Shown here in pieces: positions 6,806-14,753 of a DNA stretch of 43,306 nucleotides (position 1 is its first letter; every line of letters starts with the position of its first letter). The position numbers and the translations under genes were made by a program. The notes beneath the pieces are model-generated. The model ran no database searches and was not told the DNA's origin. It saw only the letters and a program-made list of their open reading frames with translations. Source of the stretch: UBA3537 sp045561735 (GTDB lineage: Bacteria > Bacteroidota > Bacteroidia > Flavobacteriales > Flavobacteriaceae); contig JBJKXC010000016.1 of NCBI GenBank assembly GCA_045561735.1, positions 1 to 43,306 of the forward strand, given 5' to 3'.

Positions 6806-7819
6806 ATGAGAAATTTAATCCTATGCGTTATATCACTATGTTTTATTTGTTGTAGGACATCAGAAAAAATATCCCCATATAAAATTGAAATTTACGACAA
6901 TTCTTTAAATTCCATTGTGAATATTGAAGCAAAAATTGAAGTTTTAGCAGATTCAATTTCACTGCCGGAAGGGCCAGTTTGGGATGAAAAAAACAGCTGT
7001 TTATTGTTCGTGGACATCCTAAAAAACAAAGTTTTGAAGTGGGATGAAAAAACAGGTGTTTCAGACTACATTACGCCTGCTGGGAACACAGGCTATGCCC
7101 CCAATTTAGAGGGTGGTATTTTGGGAGCCAATGGGCTTGCTATAAATTCTGAAGGTACGCTTATTCTATGTCAACACGGTGACAGAAGGTTAGCAGCAGT
7201 CGAAAAAATTGAGGGAGTAACCGCAACTTTTGAAACATTAATTGATCATTACCAGGGCCTGCGTTTTAACAGCCCCAACGATTTAACCATCGCTAAAGAT
7301 GGTATGATTTTTTTTACAGACCCACCTTTTGGTTTTTTAGATCTCGAAAGTTTCAAGTTTGTTGATACTGAAATAAAAGGTTTAAACTTCAACGGTGTGT
7401 ATAAATTCAACCCAAAAAACAAAGAAGTATCGTTGGTAACAAATGCCATTGATTTGCCAAATGGCACTGCATTATCGCCAGATCAAAAAATACTCTATGT
7501 CAATAAAATGGGCATGCTTGATAAGCAGCCTAAAATCATGAAAATTAATCTCGAAACACAAAAGCTAGAAACCCTTTTTGATGGGGTAGGTTTGGCCCAA
7601 ACATACGACGGGAACTTTGATGGCATGAAAGTCCACAGCTCTGGGCTTATTTTTACATCAGGCCCCGGGGGACTTTTAATTATTTCGCCAGAAGGTAAAT
7701 TGATGGGGAAAATCGATTTTGGACACATTACCAATTGTGCTTTTGATGCCGGTGAAAATTACCTCTACGCAACCGGCTTTATTTCTAATCCAAAAGTATT
7801 CAGAATCAAATTAAAATAA
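6806..7819 (+). CDS. SMP-30/gluconolactonase-like exported protein
   Basis: A 337-residue protein using the ATG at 6806 (MRNLILCVISLCFICC, an export signal with Cys15/16 that could be lipidated). The frame reaches back to 6782 but only 6806 gives a proper signal. The mature part is a six-bladed propeller of the SMP-30/gluconolactonase/LRE family: LPEGPVWDE (metal-ligand Glu at about 55), GILGANGLAINSEGTLILCQHGDRRL, FNSPNDLTIAKDGMIFFTDPPFG and LPNGTALSPDQKILYVN. Family members are metal-dependent lactonases, such as gluconolactonase, that hydrolyse sugar lactones to acids. The actual substrate is not shown by context. The next small gene begins 7 nt after its stop and may be co-transcribed. 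Confidence 0.85.
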   Translation: MRNLILCVISLCFICCRTSEKISPYKIEIYDNSLNSIVNIEAKIEVLADSISLPEGPVWDEKNSCLLFVDILKNKVLKWDEKTGVSDYITPAGNTGYAPNLEGGILGANGLAINSEGTLILCQHGDRRLAAVEKIEGVTATFETLIDHYQGLRFNSPNDLTIAKDGMIFFTDPPFGFLDLESFKFVDTEIKGLNFNGVYKFNPKNKEVSLVTNAIDLPNGTALSPDQKILYVNKMGMLDKQPKIMKINLETQKLETLFDGVGLAQTYDGNFDGMKVHSSGLIFTSGPGGLLIISPEGKLMGKIDFGHITNCAFDAGENYLYATGFISNPKVFRIKLK

Positions 7820-7826
7820 TCACAGA

Positions 7827-8264
7827 ATGTTAGTAAAACGTTTTTGTTCAAATATAGGTGGGTCAAAAAAAATCCTTAAATCGTTTATGCTGTTGACACT
7901 TGGATTATTTTTGACTTTCCTTTGCTGTAAAAGAGATGAAGAGGCTACGCTTTGTATTGTTGAGCATAACTTAGAAACAAACGAGGCTGAAGACGTGACA
8001 GCTAATTCAGCCCGCTTAACAGGAAGTATTAGCATTGTTTCTGAGAATTGCCCAGTAACGCCTGGCGCGCAAAAAGGCTTTGTATATGCCACCAACAGCG
8101 CACCCAATATGGATGATAATTTAATTATTGATGTAGGAACAAATATAAGTGTCACGCTGAACGGCCTCACTGCTGAAACAACATATTACGCGAGATCTTT
8201 TGTTGCAAATTCGATAGGAGAGTACTACGGCAATGAAATTAGTTTTACCACTGAGGCGCCATAA
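7827..8264 (+). CDS. small exported fibronectin-III-like protein
   Basis: Up to 145 residues. The N-terminus has a basic stretch and a hydrophobic segment (MLLTLGLFLTFLCC) ending in a Cys pair followed by KRDEE, compatible with a lipoprotein. An alternative ATG at 7887 begins right at the hydrophobic segment. The rest is one FN3-like domain in the style common in flavobacterial lipoproteins: VTANSARLTGSIS, GFVYATNSAPNMDDN, TLNGLTAETTYYARSFVAN and GEYYGNEISFTTE. It probably binds or spaces something at the cell surface. It lies 7 nt downstream of the SMP-30-like gene. No enzyme motif. Confidence 0.68.
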   Translation: MLVKRFCSNIGGSKKILKSFMLLTLGLFLTFLCCKRDEEATLCIVEHNLETNEAEDVTANSARLTGSISIVSENCPVTPGAQKGFVYATNSAPNMDDNLIIDVGTNISVTLNGLTAETTYYARSFVANSIGEYYGNEISFTTEAP

Positions 8265-8440
8265 CTATGTGATTAATGAAACCATTAAAAAATTTTATAG
8301 GATAGTATAACTGGTTTCAAAATATAGATATTGATTCTAGTGCTATTATTTAGGAATTTTTCTATAATTACGGCCTAACTGGAATGATAAATTTAAATAT
8401 TATTTGTTCTATTTTAACTAATTTTTTCAATCCATAGACT

Positions 8441-9775
8441 TTGAACACTAATGTTAGCAACAAACAAATCAACCAGCTGGCTATTCCGGCCATTATTGCG
8501 GGTGTTTCCGAACCAATTTTATCTCTAACAGATGCTGCCATTGTTGGGCATATGCCTTTAAATGCCACTGTTTCTCTTGCAGCAGTCGGAATTGTTTCCT
8601 CTTTTTTATCAATGCTCATTTGGGTCTTAGGTCAGTCTCGCTCAGCCATTTCTTCAATTATTTCTCAATACCTTGGCGCAAACAAACTCAAAGAAGTGAA
8701 AAGCCTTCCAGCGCAAGCCATTTCCATCATTCTGATATTAAGCGTTTTTATTTGCGCAGCTACCATTCCTTTCAGTGAGGCAATTTTTAAATTTTATAAC
8801 GCGTCGGGGCTGCTGTTAGATTATAGTGTTGAATATTATAAAATTCGGATCATTGGTTTTCCATTTACTCTCTACACATTTGCTGTTTTTGGGGTGTTCC
8901 GAGGACTTCAAAACACTTACCACCCCATGGTGATTGCCATCTTTGGGACCGCTACAAATATTGTTTTAGACCTTGTATTGGTCTATGGAATTACAAATAT
9001 TATCGACCCGATGAACCTTAAAGGTGCCGCCTTGGCAAGCATTTTATCTCAAGCCCTAATGGCGGTCATGGCTACCGCACTGGTTTTAAAAAATACACCC
9101 ATTACTTTAAAAATTAAAGGCCCCATAAATAAAGAGCTGCCAAACTTTTTAATGATGATTGGCAACCTAATTCTACGAACGCTAGCACTCAACCTCGCCC
9201 TTTACTTTGCTACAAGTTTTGCAACCGGCTATGGCACAAACTACATTGCCGCCTATACCATTGCAATCAATTTGTGGTTTTTTGCAGCTTTTGCTGTGGA
9301 TGGCTATGCCAGTGCTGGAAATATTATATCTGGTAAACTTTTCGGGGCTAAACAATTTGAATCCTTGATTGAATTAAGCCAACGGCTCACCAAAAAAGCG
9401 CTCCTCGTGGGGCTCTTAATGGCTGGATTGGGAGGGCTTTTTTACAAAACTGTAGGGGTAATGTTTACATCAGACCCAAAAGTTTTAGATGATTTTTACG
9501 AGGTTTTTTGGATTGTTTTAGCCATGCAGCCACTCTGTGCAATTACTTTTGTATTTGACGGTATCTTTAAAGGGCTTGGAAAAATGAAAGCATTGAGAAA
9601 CGTATTATTTGCTGCCACTTTTTTGGTATTTATCCCTGCTCTACTTTTAGGTCATTATTTAGATTTCAAGTTGCATGGGATACTGTGGGCGTTTACACTT
9701 TGGATTGTTGCCAGAGGGGTGCCATTGGTAGTGAAATTTAAAAAACAATTTTTGCCGCTAGCCCGAAAACACTAA
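8441..9775 (+). CDS. MATE-family (DinF-like) multidrug/solute exporter
   Basis: A 444-residue polytopic membrane protein with about 12 hydrophobic segments in two related halves. It begins NKQINQLAIPAIIAGVSEPILSLTDAAIVGHMP, the classic MATE N-terminus, and has VFGVFRGLQNTYHPMVIAIFGTATNIVLDLVLVYG in the first half and FDGIFKGLGKMKALRNV in the second. MATE proteins are Na+ or H+ driven exporters, and the DinF branch is common in Bacteroidota. The start is TTG at 8441: an in-frame TAG lies 6 nt upstream and no ATG precedes the conserved region. Substrate unknown. Its stop codon is part of the -7 box of the next promoter. Confidence 0.92.
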   Translation: MNTNVSNKQINQLAIPAIIAGVSEPILSLTDAAIVGHMPLNATVSLAAVGIVSSFLSMLIWVLGQSRSAISSIISQYLGANKLKEVKSLPAQAISIILILSVFICAATIPFSEAIFKFYNASGLLLDYSVEYYKIRIIGFPFTLYTFAVFGVFRGLQNTYHPMVIAIFGTATNIVLDLVLVYGITNIIDPMNLKGAALASILSQALMAVMATALVLKNTPITLKIKGPINKELPNFLMMIGNLILRTLALNLALYFATSFATGYGTNYIAAYTIAINLWFFAAFAVDGYASAGNIISGKLFGAKQFESLIELSQRLTKKALLVGLLMAGLGGLFYKTVGVMFTSDPKVLDDFYEVFWIVLAMQPLCAITFVFDGIFKGLGKMKALRNVLFAATFLVFIPALLLGHYLDFKLHGILWAFTLWIVARGVPLVVKFKKQFLPLARKH

Positions 9776-9780
9776 CTTTG
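9752..9780 (+). promoter_or_regulatory. promoter for the queD-like/lpxH pair, overlapping the upstream stop codon
   Basis: TTG at 9752-9754, an 18-nt spacer and TAACTTTG at 9773-9780 match the Bacteroidota consensus. The TAA of the -7 box is the stop codon of the MATE gene. The queD-like ATG at 9811 is 30 nt downstream. Confidence 0.65.
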
Positions 9781-9810
9781 TTTGGATTTTGTTAAAAACA
9801 GAGTATTAAA

Positions 9811-10263
9811 ATGTCCAAAATAAGAATTACGAAACAGTTTTCCTTTGAGACCGGCCACGCGCTTTATGGTCATGATGGGAAATGTAAAAACATTCACGGC
9901 CATAGCTACCGTTTAAATGTAACATTATTTGGAACCCCCATAACGGACGACAGCAGTCCAAAATTTGGGATGATTATGGATTTTTCTGATTTGAAAAAAA
10001 TAGTCAAAGAAGCCGTTGTAACACCCTTTGATCACGCCACGATCTTTAACAAAAACACACCGCACTCAAAACTGGCTGAAGACCTAAAATCTAATGGCCA
10101 TAAGGTTGTTCTTGTCAACTACCAGCCTACCAGTGAAATGCTGGTCATTGATTTTGCTGAAAGAATTAAAAAACGCTTACCTGCTAACATCCATTTACAC
10201 GCCCTTAAACTTCGAGAAACTGCCAGCTGCTATGCAGAGTGGTATGCGAGTGATAATGAATAA
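9811..10263 (+). CDS. queD: 6-carboxytetrahydropterin synthase / 6-pyruvoyl-tetrahydropterin synthase family (QueD-like)
   Basis: A 150-residue protein with the PTPS/QueD signatures. The zinc ligands are His16 (in FSFETGHAL) and His29/His31 in NIHGHSYR. The candidate catalytic Cys25 is in GKCKNIHGHSY, FDH lies at about 73-75, and the substrate-anchoring Glu is in LRETASCYAEW. QueD converts 7,8-dihydroneopterin triphosphate to 6-carboxytetrahydropterin in queuosine synthesis. Without queC or queE beside it, a tetrahydropterin role cannot be excluded. It has its own promoter overlapping the MATE stop and ends 5 nt before lpxH, so the two are co-transcribed. Family assignment is firm; the exact reaction is slightly less so. 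Confidence 0.9.
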   Translation: MSKIRITKQFSFETGHALYGHDGKCKNIHGHSYRLNVTLFGTPITDDSSPKFGMIMDFSDLKKIVKEAVVTPFDHATIFNKNTPHSKLAEDLKSNGHKVVLVNYQPTSEMLVIDFAERIKKRLPANIHLHALKLRETASCYAEWYASDNE

Positions 10264-10268
10264 AGTGT

Positions 10269-11039
10269 ATGAAAACCATTCAAATATCTAAGGGAAAAAA
10301 GATTTATTTCACATCAGACCATCACTTTGGGGCGCCCACAAAAGCGGCCTCTAAACCCCGTGAAGAAAAATTTGTAGCGTGGCTGGATGACATAAAAAAA
10401 GATGCCGAAGTCTTGTTCATCCTTGGAGACCTCTTTGATTTCTGGTTTGAATACAAACATGTCATCCCAAAAGGGTTCACCAGAGTGTTGGGAAAGTTGG
10501 CAGAGCTGAGTGACCAAGGGATTAAGATTCACTTTTTTGTGGGCAATCACGATATGTGGATGCGGGGCTACTTTGAAGAAGAATTAAACATTAAAGTGTA
10601 CCAAAAACCTGAGCAGTTTAAATTAAACAACAAAACTTTTTTTATTGGCCATGGCGACGGTCTTGGGCCAAATGACAAAGGATACAAGCGCTTGAAAAAG
10701 GTGTTTACAAACTCATTCTTTAACTGGCTTTACCGCTGGCTTCACCCAGATTTTGGGGTGCGGTTTGCCCAATACCTATCATTAAAAAACAAACTCATTT
10801 CTGGAGATAAAGATCTTAAATTTATGGGGAATGATAATGAATGGTTAACCCAATATGCACACAGAAAATTAAAAGACAAGCACTTTGATTATTTTGTGTT
10901 TGGCCACCGGCACTTGCCACTTGAGGTGCCATTAAACTCAAAATCAACATATTTTAACTTAGGGGATTGGATTACGCACTTTACCTATGGCGTTTTCGAT
11001 GGAAAAATACTTAAGTCAAAAAAATATAATATAGACTAA
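10269..11039 (+). CDS. lpxH: UDP-2,3-diacylglucosamine diphosphatase (lipid A synthesis)
   Basis: A 256-residue calcineurin-like metallophosphoesterase. The metal-binding motifs are FTSDHHFGAP (Asp17, His19), ILGDLFDFWFEY (Asp54), FFVGNHDMWM (Asn93-His94), FFIGHGDGLG and VFGHRH. The SDHHFGAPT form and the FDFWFEYK stretch are typical of Bacteroidota LpxH, which hydrolyses UDP-2,3-diacylglucosamine to lipid X at the inner membrane. It is co-transcribed with the queD-like gene 5 nt upstream. Its stop overlaps by 4 nt the stop of the convergent glycosyltransferase gene. A second COG2908-like phosphoesterase lies 1 kb away, but this copy looks like the housekeeping enzyme. Confidence 0.9.
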   Translation: MKTIQISKGKKIYFTSDHHFGAPTKAASKPREEKFVAWLDDIKKDAEVLFILGDLFDFWFEYKHVIPKGFTRVLGKLAELSDQGIKIHFFVGNHDMWMRGYFEEELNIKVYQKPEQFKLNNKTFFIGHGDGLGPNDKGYKRLKKVFTNSFFNWLYRWLHPDFGVRFAQYLSLKNKLISGDKDLKFMGNDNEWLTQYAHRKLKDKHFDYFVFGHRHLPLEVPLNSKSTYFNLGDWITHFTYGVFDGKILKSKKYNID

Positions 11040-12064
11040 GTGCCTGGTTCTATTAGTCGTGTTTTCATAGATTTATATTTTATAAAATCCAAAAAGACTC
11101 TATTTACTATTTTTTGAGGAGATTCTGAGTAATTCACACTAACTATTTTCTTTGAACTCACCCAAGATTTTAAATCTTCAACAACAGTCTCGTTAAAGTT
11201 GTATAAAACAGGAACACCTAATTTTTTTAAAGCCTCCGCATTACAATGTTGTTCATACTGATTTTTCATTGGTATGACAATGAGTTTCTTTCTCAAATAC
11301 AAAGCTTCAGAGGGTGTTTCAAAACCCGCTCCACATAGAACCCCTCTACAATTGATTAGCTTTTTGTTGAATTTTTTTGAGGAAACTGGGTTAATTTTAA
11401 CATTGCTATATTGGTATTTTTGGTTAGCGTATCTAGAGAATACAACCCAATTTGTTTTATGAATTTTAGAAAGTACATTTATAATCGTTTTATCATCATA
11501 AGAAGGAAGATAAACTAGAAAATAATTTTTTTTTATCGGCTTTAACTCTATTAAATCAGATTTAATTATCGGCAAATAAATATTCTTAGAGTATTCTTTA
11601 AAGTGAAAGCCATACCCAACACTAGAGGGCGCATAATATTTTAGAATTAGCATTGAAAGCCATGACTTTCTTTTAGGCTTTGGTACCTTATCATTCAATA
11701 AACTAAATTGATGGCTTAGCGCGATGCAATGTTTATTATTATAAATACTAGACCAAGAAGATATAGGCTCAAAATCACTAATAATTAGATCATATTTACT
11801 TAAATCTAAACCTCTAACATCCTTGAAAAATTGCCAAAAATTAATTTTAAATATGGTTTTTAATAAATCAACTCTCCCATCTTTGCCGAATATAAAACTT
11901 AGACCAGTAAAGCGGAATTTTACTGGTAAATTTAGAGATATGTCATAAGAAGTCCCGCTTATTAAAACATCAACTTGGGAGGATTTTGAAAATAAAGGTA
12001 TAAGTGTTTGAGCCCTTGATATGTGCCCATTCCCGGTTGCTTGTAGTGCATAAAGTATTTTCAT
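11036..12064 (-). CDS. GT-B glycosyltransferase coupled to the PlcP-like gene
   Basis: A 342-residue GT-B fold protein. The N-terminus MKILYALQATGNGHISRAQTL carries the Gly-rich GNGH loop (residues 11-14) seen in MurG/UGT-like and Glyco_trans_1_3 proteins. The C-terminal nucleotide-sugar domain has CRGVLCGAGFETPSEALYL followed by KLIVIPMKNQYEQHCNAEALKKLGVP. It has no signal peptide, so it should act on the cytoplasmic side of the inner membrane. The ATG overlaps the stop of the upstream phosphoesterase (ATGA), implying coupled translation. With a PlcP-like partner it is a candidate diacylglycerol glycosyltransferase making glycolipids. That specificity is inferred; glycosylation of lipid A or a glycan is the alternative. 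Confidence 0.78.
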   Translation of the reverse strand: MKILYALQATGNGHISRAQTLIPLFSKSSQVDVLISGTSYDISLNLPVKFRFTGLSFIFGKDGRVDLLKTIFKINFWQFFKDVRGLDLSKYDLIISDFEPISSWSSIYNNKHCIALSHQFSLLNDKVPKPKRKSWLSMLILKYYAPSSVGYGFHFKEYSKNIYLPIIKSDLIELKPIKKNYFLVYLPSYDDKTIINVLSKIHKTNWVVFSRYANQKYQYSNVKINPVSSKKFNKKLINCRGVLCGAGFETPSEALYLRKKLIVIPMKNQYEQHCNAEALKKLGVPVLYNFNETVVEDLKSWVSSKKIVSVNYSESPQKIVNRVFLDFIKYKSMKTRLIEPGT

Positions 12065-12909
12065 GGATTTGAAGATTTTTGATAAATTTCCGAAACTAAA
12101 TCTGAAAATAGCTCTGAGGATTTTTTAAATGGCACCTCTTGTCGGCCTTGGGTTTCAAAATTTTCTGTATTGTAATAAAACAAATTCCATTTTTTTTCAT
12201 TGTATTCCAAGGCCGTCATATTTTCAATCCAATCGCCAGAATTCAAATACAAGATTTCATTGTTTTGGCTATTTAGTGTTTTGATACAGGGTTGATGAAT
12301 ATGCCCACAAATTACATAATCAAATTTATTTTGTATGCCTATATCTGCCACAATCATTTCAAATTTGTTGATATAGGATACTGCTGCTTTGACCTTGTTC
12401 TTGATTTTTTTTGAAAAAGATAATTTTTCTCGGCCCACGAAGTTTAGGACTTTATTAACGTTTGAGTTTAATAAAATCAAAAAATCATAGCCAATCGCAC
12501 CAAACTTGGTAAGCCATCGAGAATGTTGCATGGTCACGTCAAAAACATCCCCATGAAAAAACCATGCTCTTTTACCATCTAGGTTCAGCGATAACTTATT
12601 AGAAATTTTTAGGCCCTCTAGCTCAAAGTCTAGAAATCTTCTCAGTGCCTCATCGTGGTTTCCCGCAATATAATAAATAGTGACTCCAGAGGATATAAAC
12701 TTAAGCAATTGCTTGACCACTCTTGTGTGGTATTTATTCCAATGGCGTTTACTAAATTGCCATATATCTATAATATCCCCATTTAAAACAATAGTTTCTG
12801 GCTCAATACTTTTCAAATATTTTAATAATTCTTCTGCCCTAGCTCCCATGGTACCTAAATGGGTATCGGACAACACGACTAGCTCTAGTTTTCTTTTTTT
12901 AATTTTCAT
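12061..12909 (-). CDS. PlcP/COG2908-like metallophosphoesterase (candidate phospholipase C)
   Basis: A 282-residue calcineurin-like phosphoesterase. Metal ligands: LSDTHLG (Asp15, His17), LNGDIIDIW (Asp45), IAGNHDE (Asn84-His85), FFHGDVFD (His119) and CGHIHQ (His203, His205). It will often be labelled UDP-2,3-diacylglucosamine diphosphatase. However, the pattern DGKR..FFHGDVFD...QHSRWL, SFSKKIKNKVKAAV.YI..FE, ICGHIH and LNSGDWIENMTALEY resembles, from memory, the PlcP type described in Sinorhizobium and marine bacteria. PlcP removes phospholipid head groups under phosphate limitation. A separate lpxH is present at 10269-11039. Translationally coupled to the following glycosyltransferase. The PlcP reading is an inference. 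Confidence 0.78.
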   Translation of the reverse strand: MKIKKRKLELVVLSDTHLGTMGARAEELLKYLKSIEPETIVLNGDIIDIWQFSKRHWNKYHTRVVKQLLKFISSGVTIYYIAGNHDEALRRFLDFELEGLKISNKLSLNLDGKRAWFFHGDVFDVTMQHSRWLTKFGAIGYDFLILLNSNVNKVLNFVGREKLSFSKKIKNKVKAAVSYINKFEMIVADIGIQNKFDYVICGHIHQPCIKTLNSQNNEILYLNSGDWIENMTALEYNEKKWNLFYYNTENFETQGRQEVPFKKSSELFSDLVSEIYQKSSNP

Positions 12910-12918
12910 ATTCTTTGA

Positions 12919-13743
12919 CTATAACTCAATCCTAAAAAGAAGTGCACTGTTTGAGTTATTTTCATCCTCAGAAGTGAGCCAAAATTCTATAGGACTTATG
13001 ATTTTTATGGCTTCTACTTGAGATTTCCCAATTGGTATCTCGAACATGTCAATCATATCGTATGTCTTAGGGGTGAAATTGAAGTTCTCTAACAAAAGTA
13101 AATAGTAGGTGTTAAAATCAATAGTTGATGTTAACGCCAAGGTCCGCAAGTCCTCGTGGTAATCAGCACCGGTTATAATAGATTGAGTTTTTAGGGATCC
13201 TATTTTTTCTGCTTCATAATGGCCAGGAATTTTAGGCAATTTATATATTTGTGTTGTTTTACTTGCTCTGTTTTTGGTAAAAATAATAAGCGATTCCCCT
13301 ACAGAAACTAGTGCCTCAGCATCAAATATTGATTTTGTCTTATAATTAAAATTTTTTTGTTCGGGATAATAAAAAGAAATTATTTCAATGTCCTCCAGAC
13401 TATTAGGGTTTATGGGGACTTTGATAATTTTTAAATCTTTACGAGTGTCATAATTGTTTCCCATGTCTGCCACATAAAAGTAAGCCTCGTCTTTGGTAAT
13501 ATCCTCCCAATCAATATTTGTATGGCCCTCCAATAATCTCTTTTGAATGATTTTACCTTTTTTATTTAAATAATAAAGTGCAGGGTCATTTCCCGAATCG
13601 TTATGAGTTATAAAATAATCTTCAAGAATTTCTAACCCCGATGTTTCGTGTAACAATTTGGAGAGGTTGTAAGATTTTGTGACTTTTTGGGGATAACACA
13701 AATATGACAATAACATAACAATGATAGTTAGGGGCTTGTTCAT
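12919..13743 (-). CDS. exported propeller-like protein of the phytase operon, unknown
   Basis: A 274-residue exported protein. The ATG at 13743 is chosen because it gives signal MNKPLTIIVMLLSYLCYPQ and overlaps the phytase stop as ATGA; an upstream in-frame start at 13761 is less likely. Visible motifs are SGLEIL..YFITHNDSGND (about residues 35-53), NIDWEDI (77-82), YVADMGNNYDTRKDL (90-104) and FDAEALV. The 'nDWEDI...DMGNN' pattern recurs in secreted beta-propeller proteins of Bacteroidota, sometimes annotated as phytase-like or SdiA-regulated. No catalytic site is assignable. It could be a second phosphohydrolase or a binding partner of the phytase. It ends 9 nt before the PlcP-like gene. 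Confidence 0.65.
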   Translation of the reverse strand: MNKPLTIIVMLLSYLCYPQKVTKSYNLSKLLHETSGLEILEDYFITHNDSGNDPALYYLNKKGKIIQKRLLEGHTNIDWEDITKDEAYFYVADMGNNYDTRKDLKIIKVPINPNSLEDIEIISFYYPEQKNFNYKTKSIFDAEALVSVGESLIIFTKNRASKTTQIYKLPKIPGHYEAEKIGSLKTQSIITGADYHEDLRTLALTSTIDFNTYYLLLLENFNFTPKTYDMIDMFEIPIGKSQVEAIKIISPIEFWLTSEDENNSNSALLFRIEL

Positions 13744-14753
13744 TTCATTATTTTTTGCCAATCCACGATTTTAAAATTCTGGTTCAATCCATCGTTATCA
13801 TCATCCTGAGCAATAAAGAAACCTTCAGGAAATTTCTCTGTTGAGATTGTTGATACATCAATACCATCAGTTTCAGTGGTACCGTCAATAGTTTCTCCTC
13901 CTATAATTCTAAAAAAGAAAGAAGGAAAGAGGGTTTGTCGATCTAAAACTAAATAACCGTTTGAGCCTTGTATTGATGCTATAAGCTGTCCTTTGCCATT
14001 GGGCTCATCTCTGAGTGTTAGTCCTTCAAAATCAGGCTTTATAAATTTGTTTTTCTTGTAAATGAGTTTGCGATTCAATGGTAGTGCTGGGCTTACATTG
14101 ATTTCCCATATACCCTTGCGCTCTTGGGCGATGTATACCTTAGCTTTAAATTCATCTGCTACAATTCCCTCTACTATTGAAGAAAATTTTAAAGTCCTAA
14201 CCTTAGAAATCTTTGGATTTTCTTCATTATTATTGTAAATCCACTGTTCAACACGACCTTTCTTATCACTAATAAACAAATAAGTATTGACATCTCCGTT
14301 ATAAAAAGTAATACCATAAACATCTTTGAGAGACTTAACTTCCATTCTCAAAAGTTGCTTTACAAGCACGCCTGATTCGTTAAAAAGGTATAAGTCAATC
14401 GCGTTATAGCTGCGATTTGTCCCACAAACAATAAAGTGGTGTTCTAAACTTTTAGACGGAACAATATCTACATTGTTAATTCTGCCAACGTTATATTCAT
14501 TGACTTTATCTCCTTTTAAATCGTAAACAATGATTCCATATTTTTTGTCGGAGGAAATAATGAGAGATTGATTCGGAGCTGATTTATTTTCCAAAATACA
14601 AATATCGTCCGCCGCATCATCTCCAGCAAAAACTGGGGCGGTCTCAATGTCCGCACTGACCTCTCTGTATGGCAAGGAGCCCAACAATTTGGACTCCTGT
14701 GCAAATGAAAAACAAGCATTTATTAGACTAATTACAAATAAACATTCCTTCAT
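13740..14753 (-). CDS. beta-propeller phytase (3-phytase-like), exported
   Basis: A 337-residue protein with signal peptide MKECLFVISLINACFSFAQ. The mature part has hallmarks of the beta-propeller phytase family: ETAPVFAGDDAADDICI (about residues 37-53), KKYGIIVYDLKGDKVNEYNVGRINNVDI, FEGLTLRDEPNGKGQLIASIQG, DGTTETDGIDVS and FPEGFFIAQDDDN. The clustered Asp/Glu residues are the calcium sites. Such enzymes release phosphate from calcium-phytate outside or in the periplasm. No type IX sorting domain is visible, so it is probably periplasmic or released. The start codon overlaps the receptor stop by 1 nt (TAATG) and its stop overlaps the next start by 4 nt, so it is cotranscribed with the TonB-dependent receptor. 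Confidence 0.9.
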   Translation of the reverse strand: MKECLFVISLINACFSFAQESKLLGSLPYREVSADIETAPVFAGDDAADDICILENKSAPNQSLIISSDKKYGIIVYDLKGDKVNEYNVGRINNVDIVPSKSLEHHFIVCGTNRSYNAIDLYLFNESGVLVKQLLRMEVKSLKDVYGITFYNGDVNTYLFISDKKGRVEQWIYNNNEENPKISKVRTLKFSSIVEGIVADEFKAKVYIAQERKGIWEINVSPALPLNRKLIYKKNKFIKPDFEGLTLRDEPNGKGQLIASIQGSNGYLVLDRQTLFPSFFFRIIGGETIDGTTETDGIDVSTISTEKFPEGFFIAQDDDNDGLNQNFKIVDWQKIMK

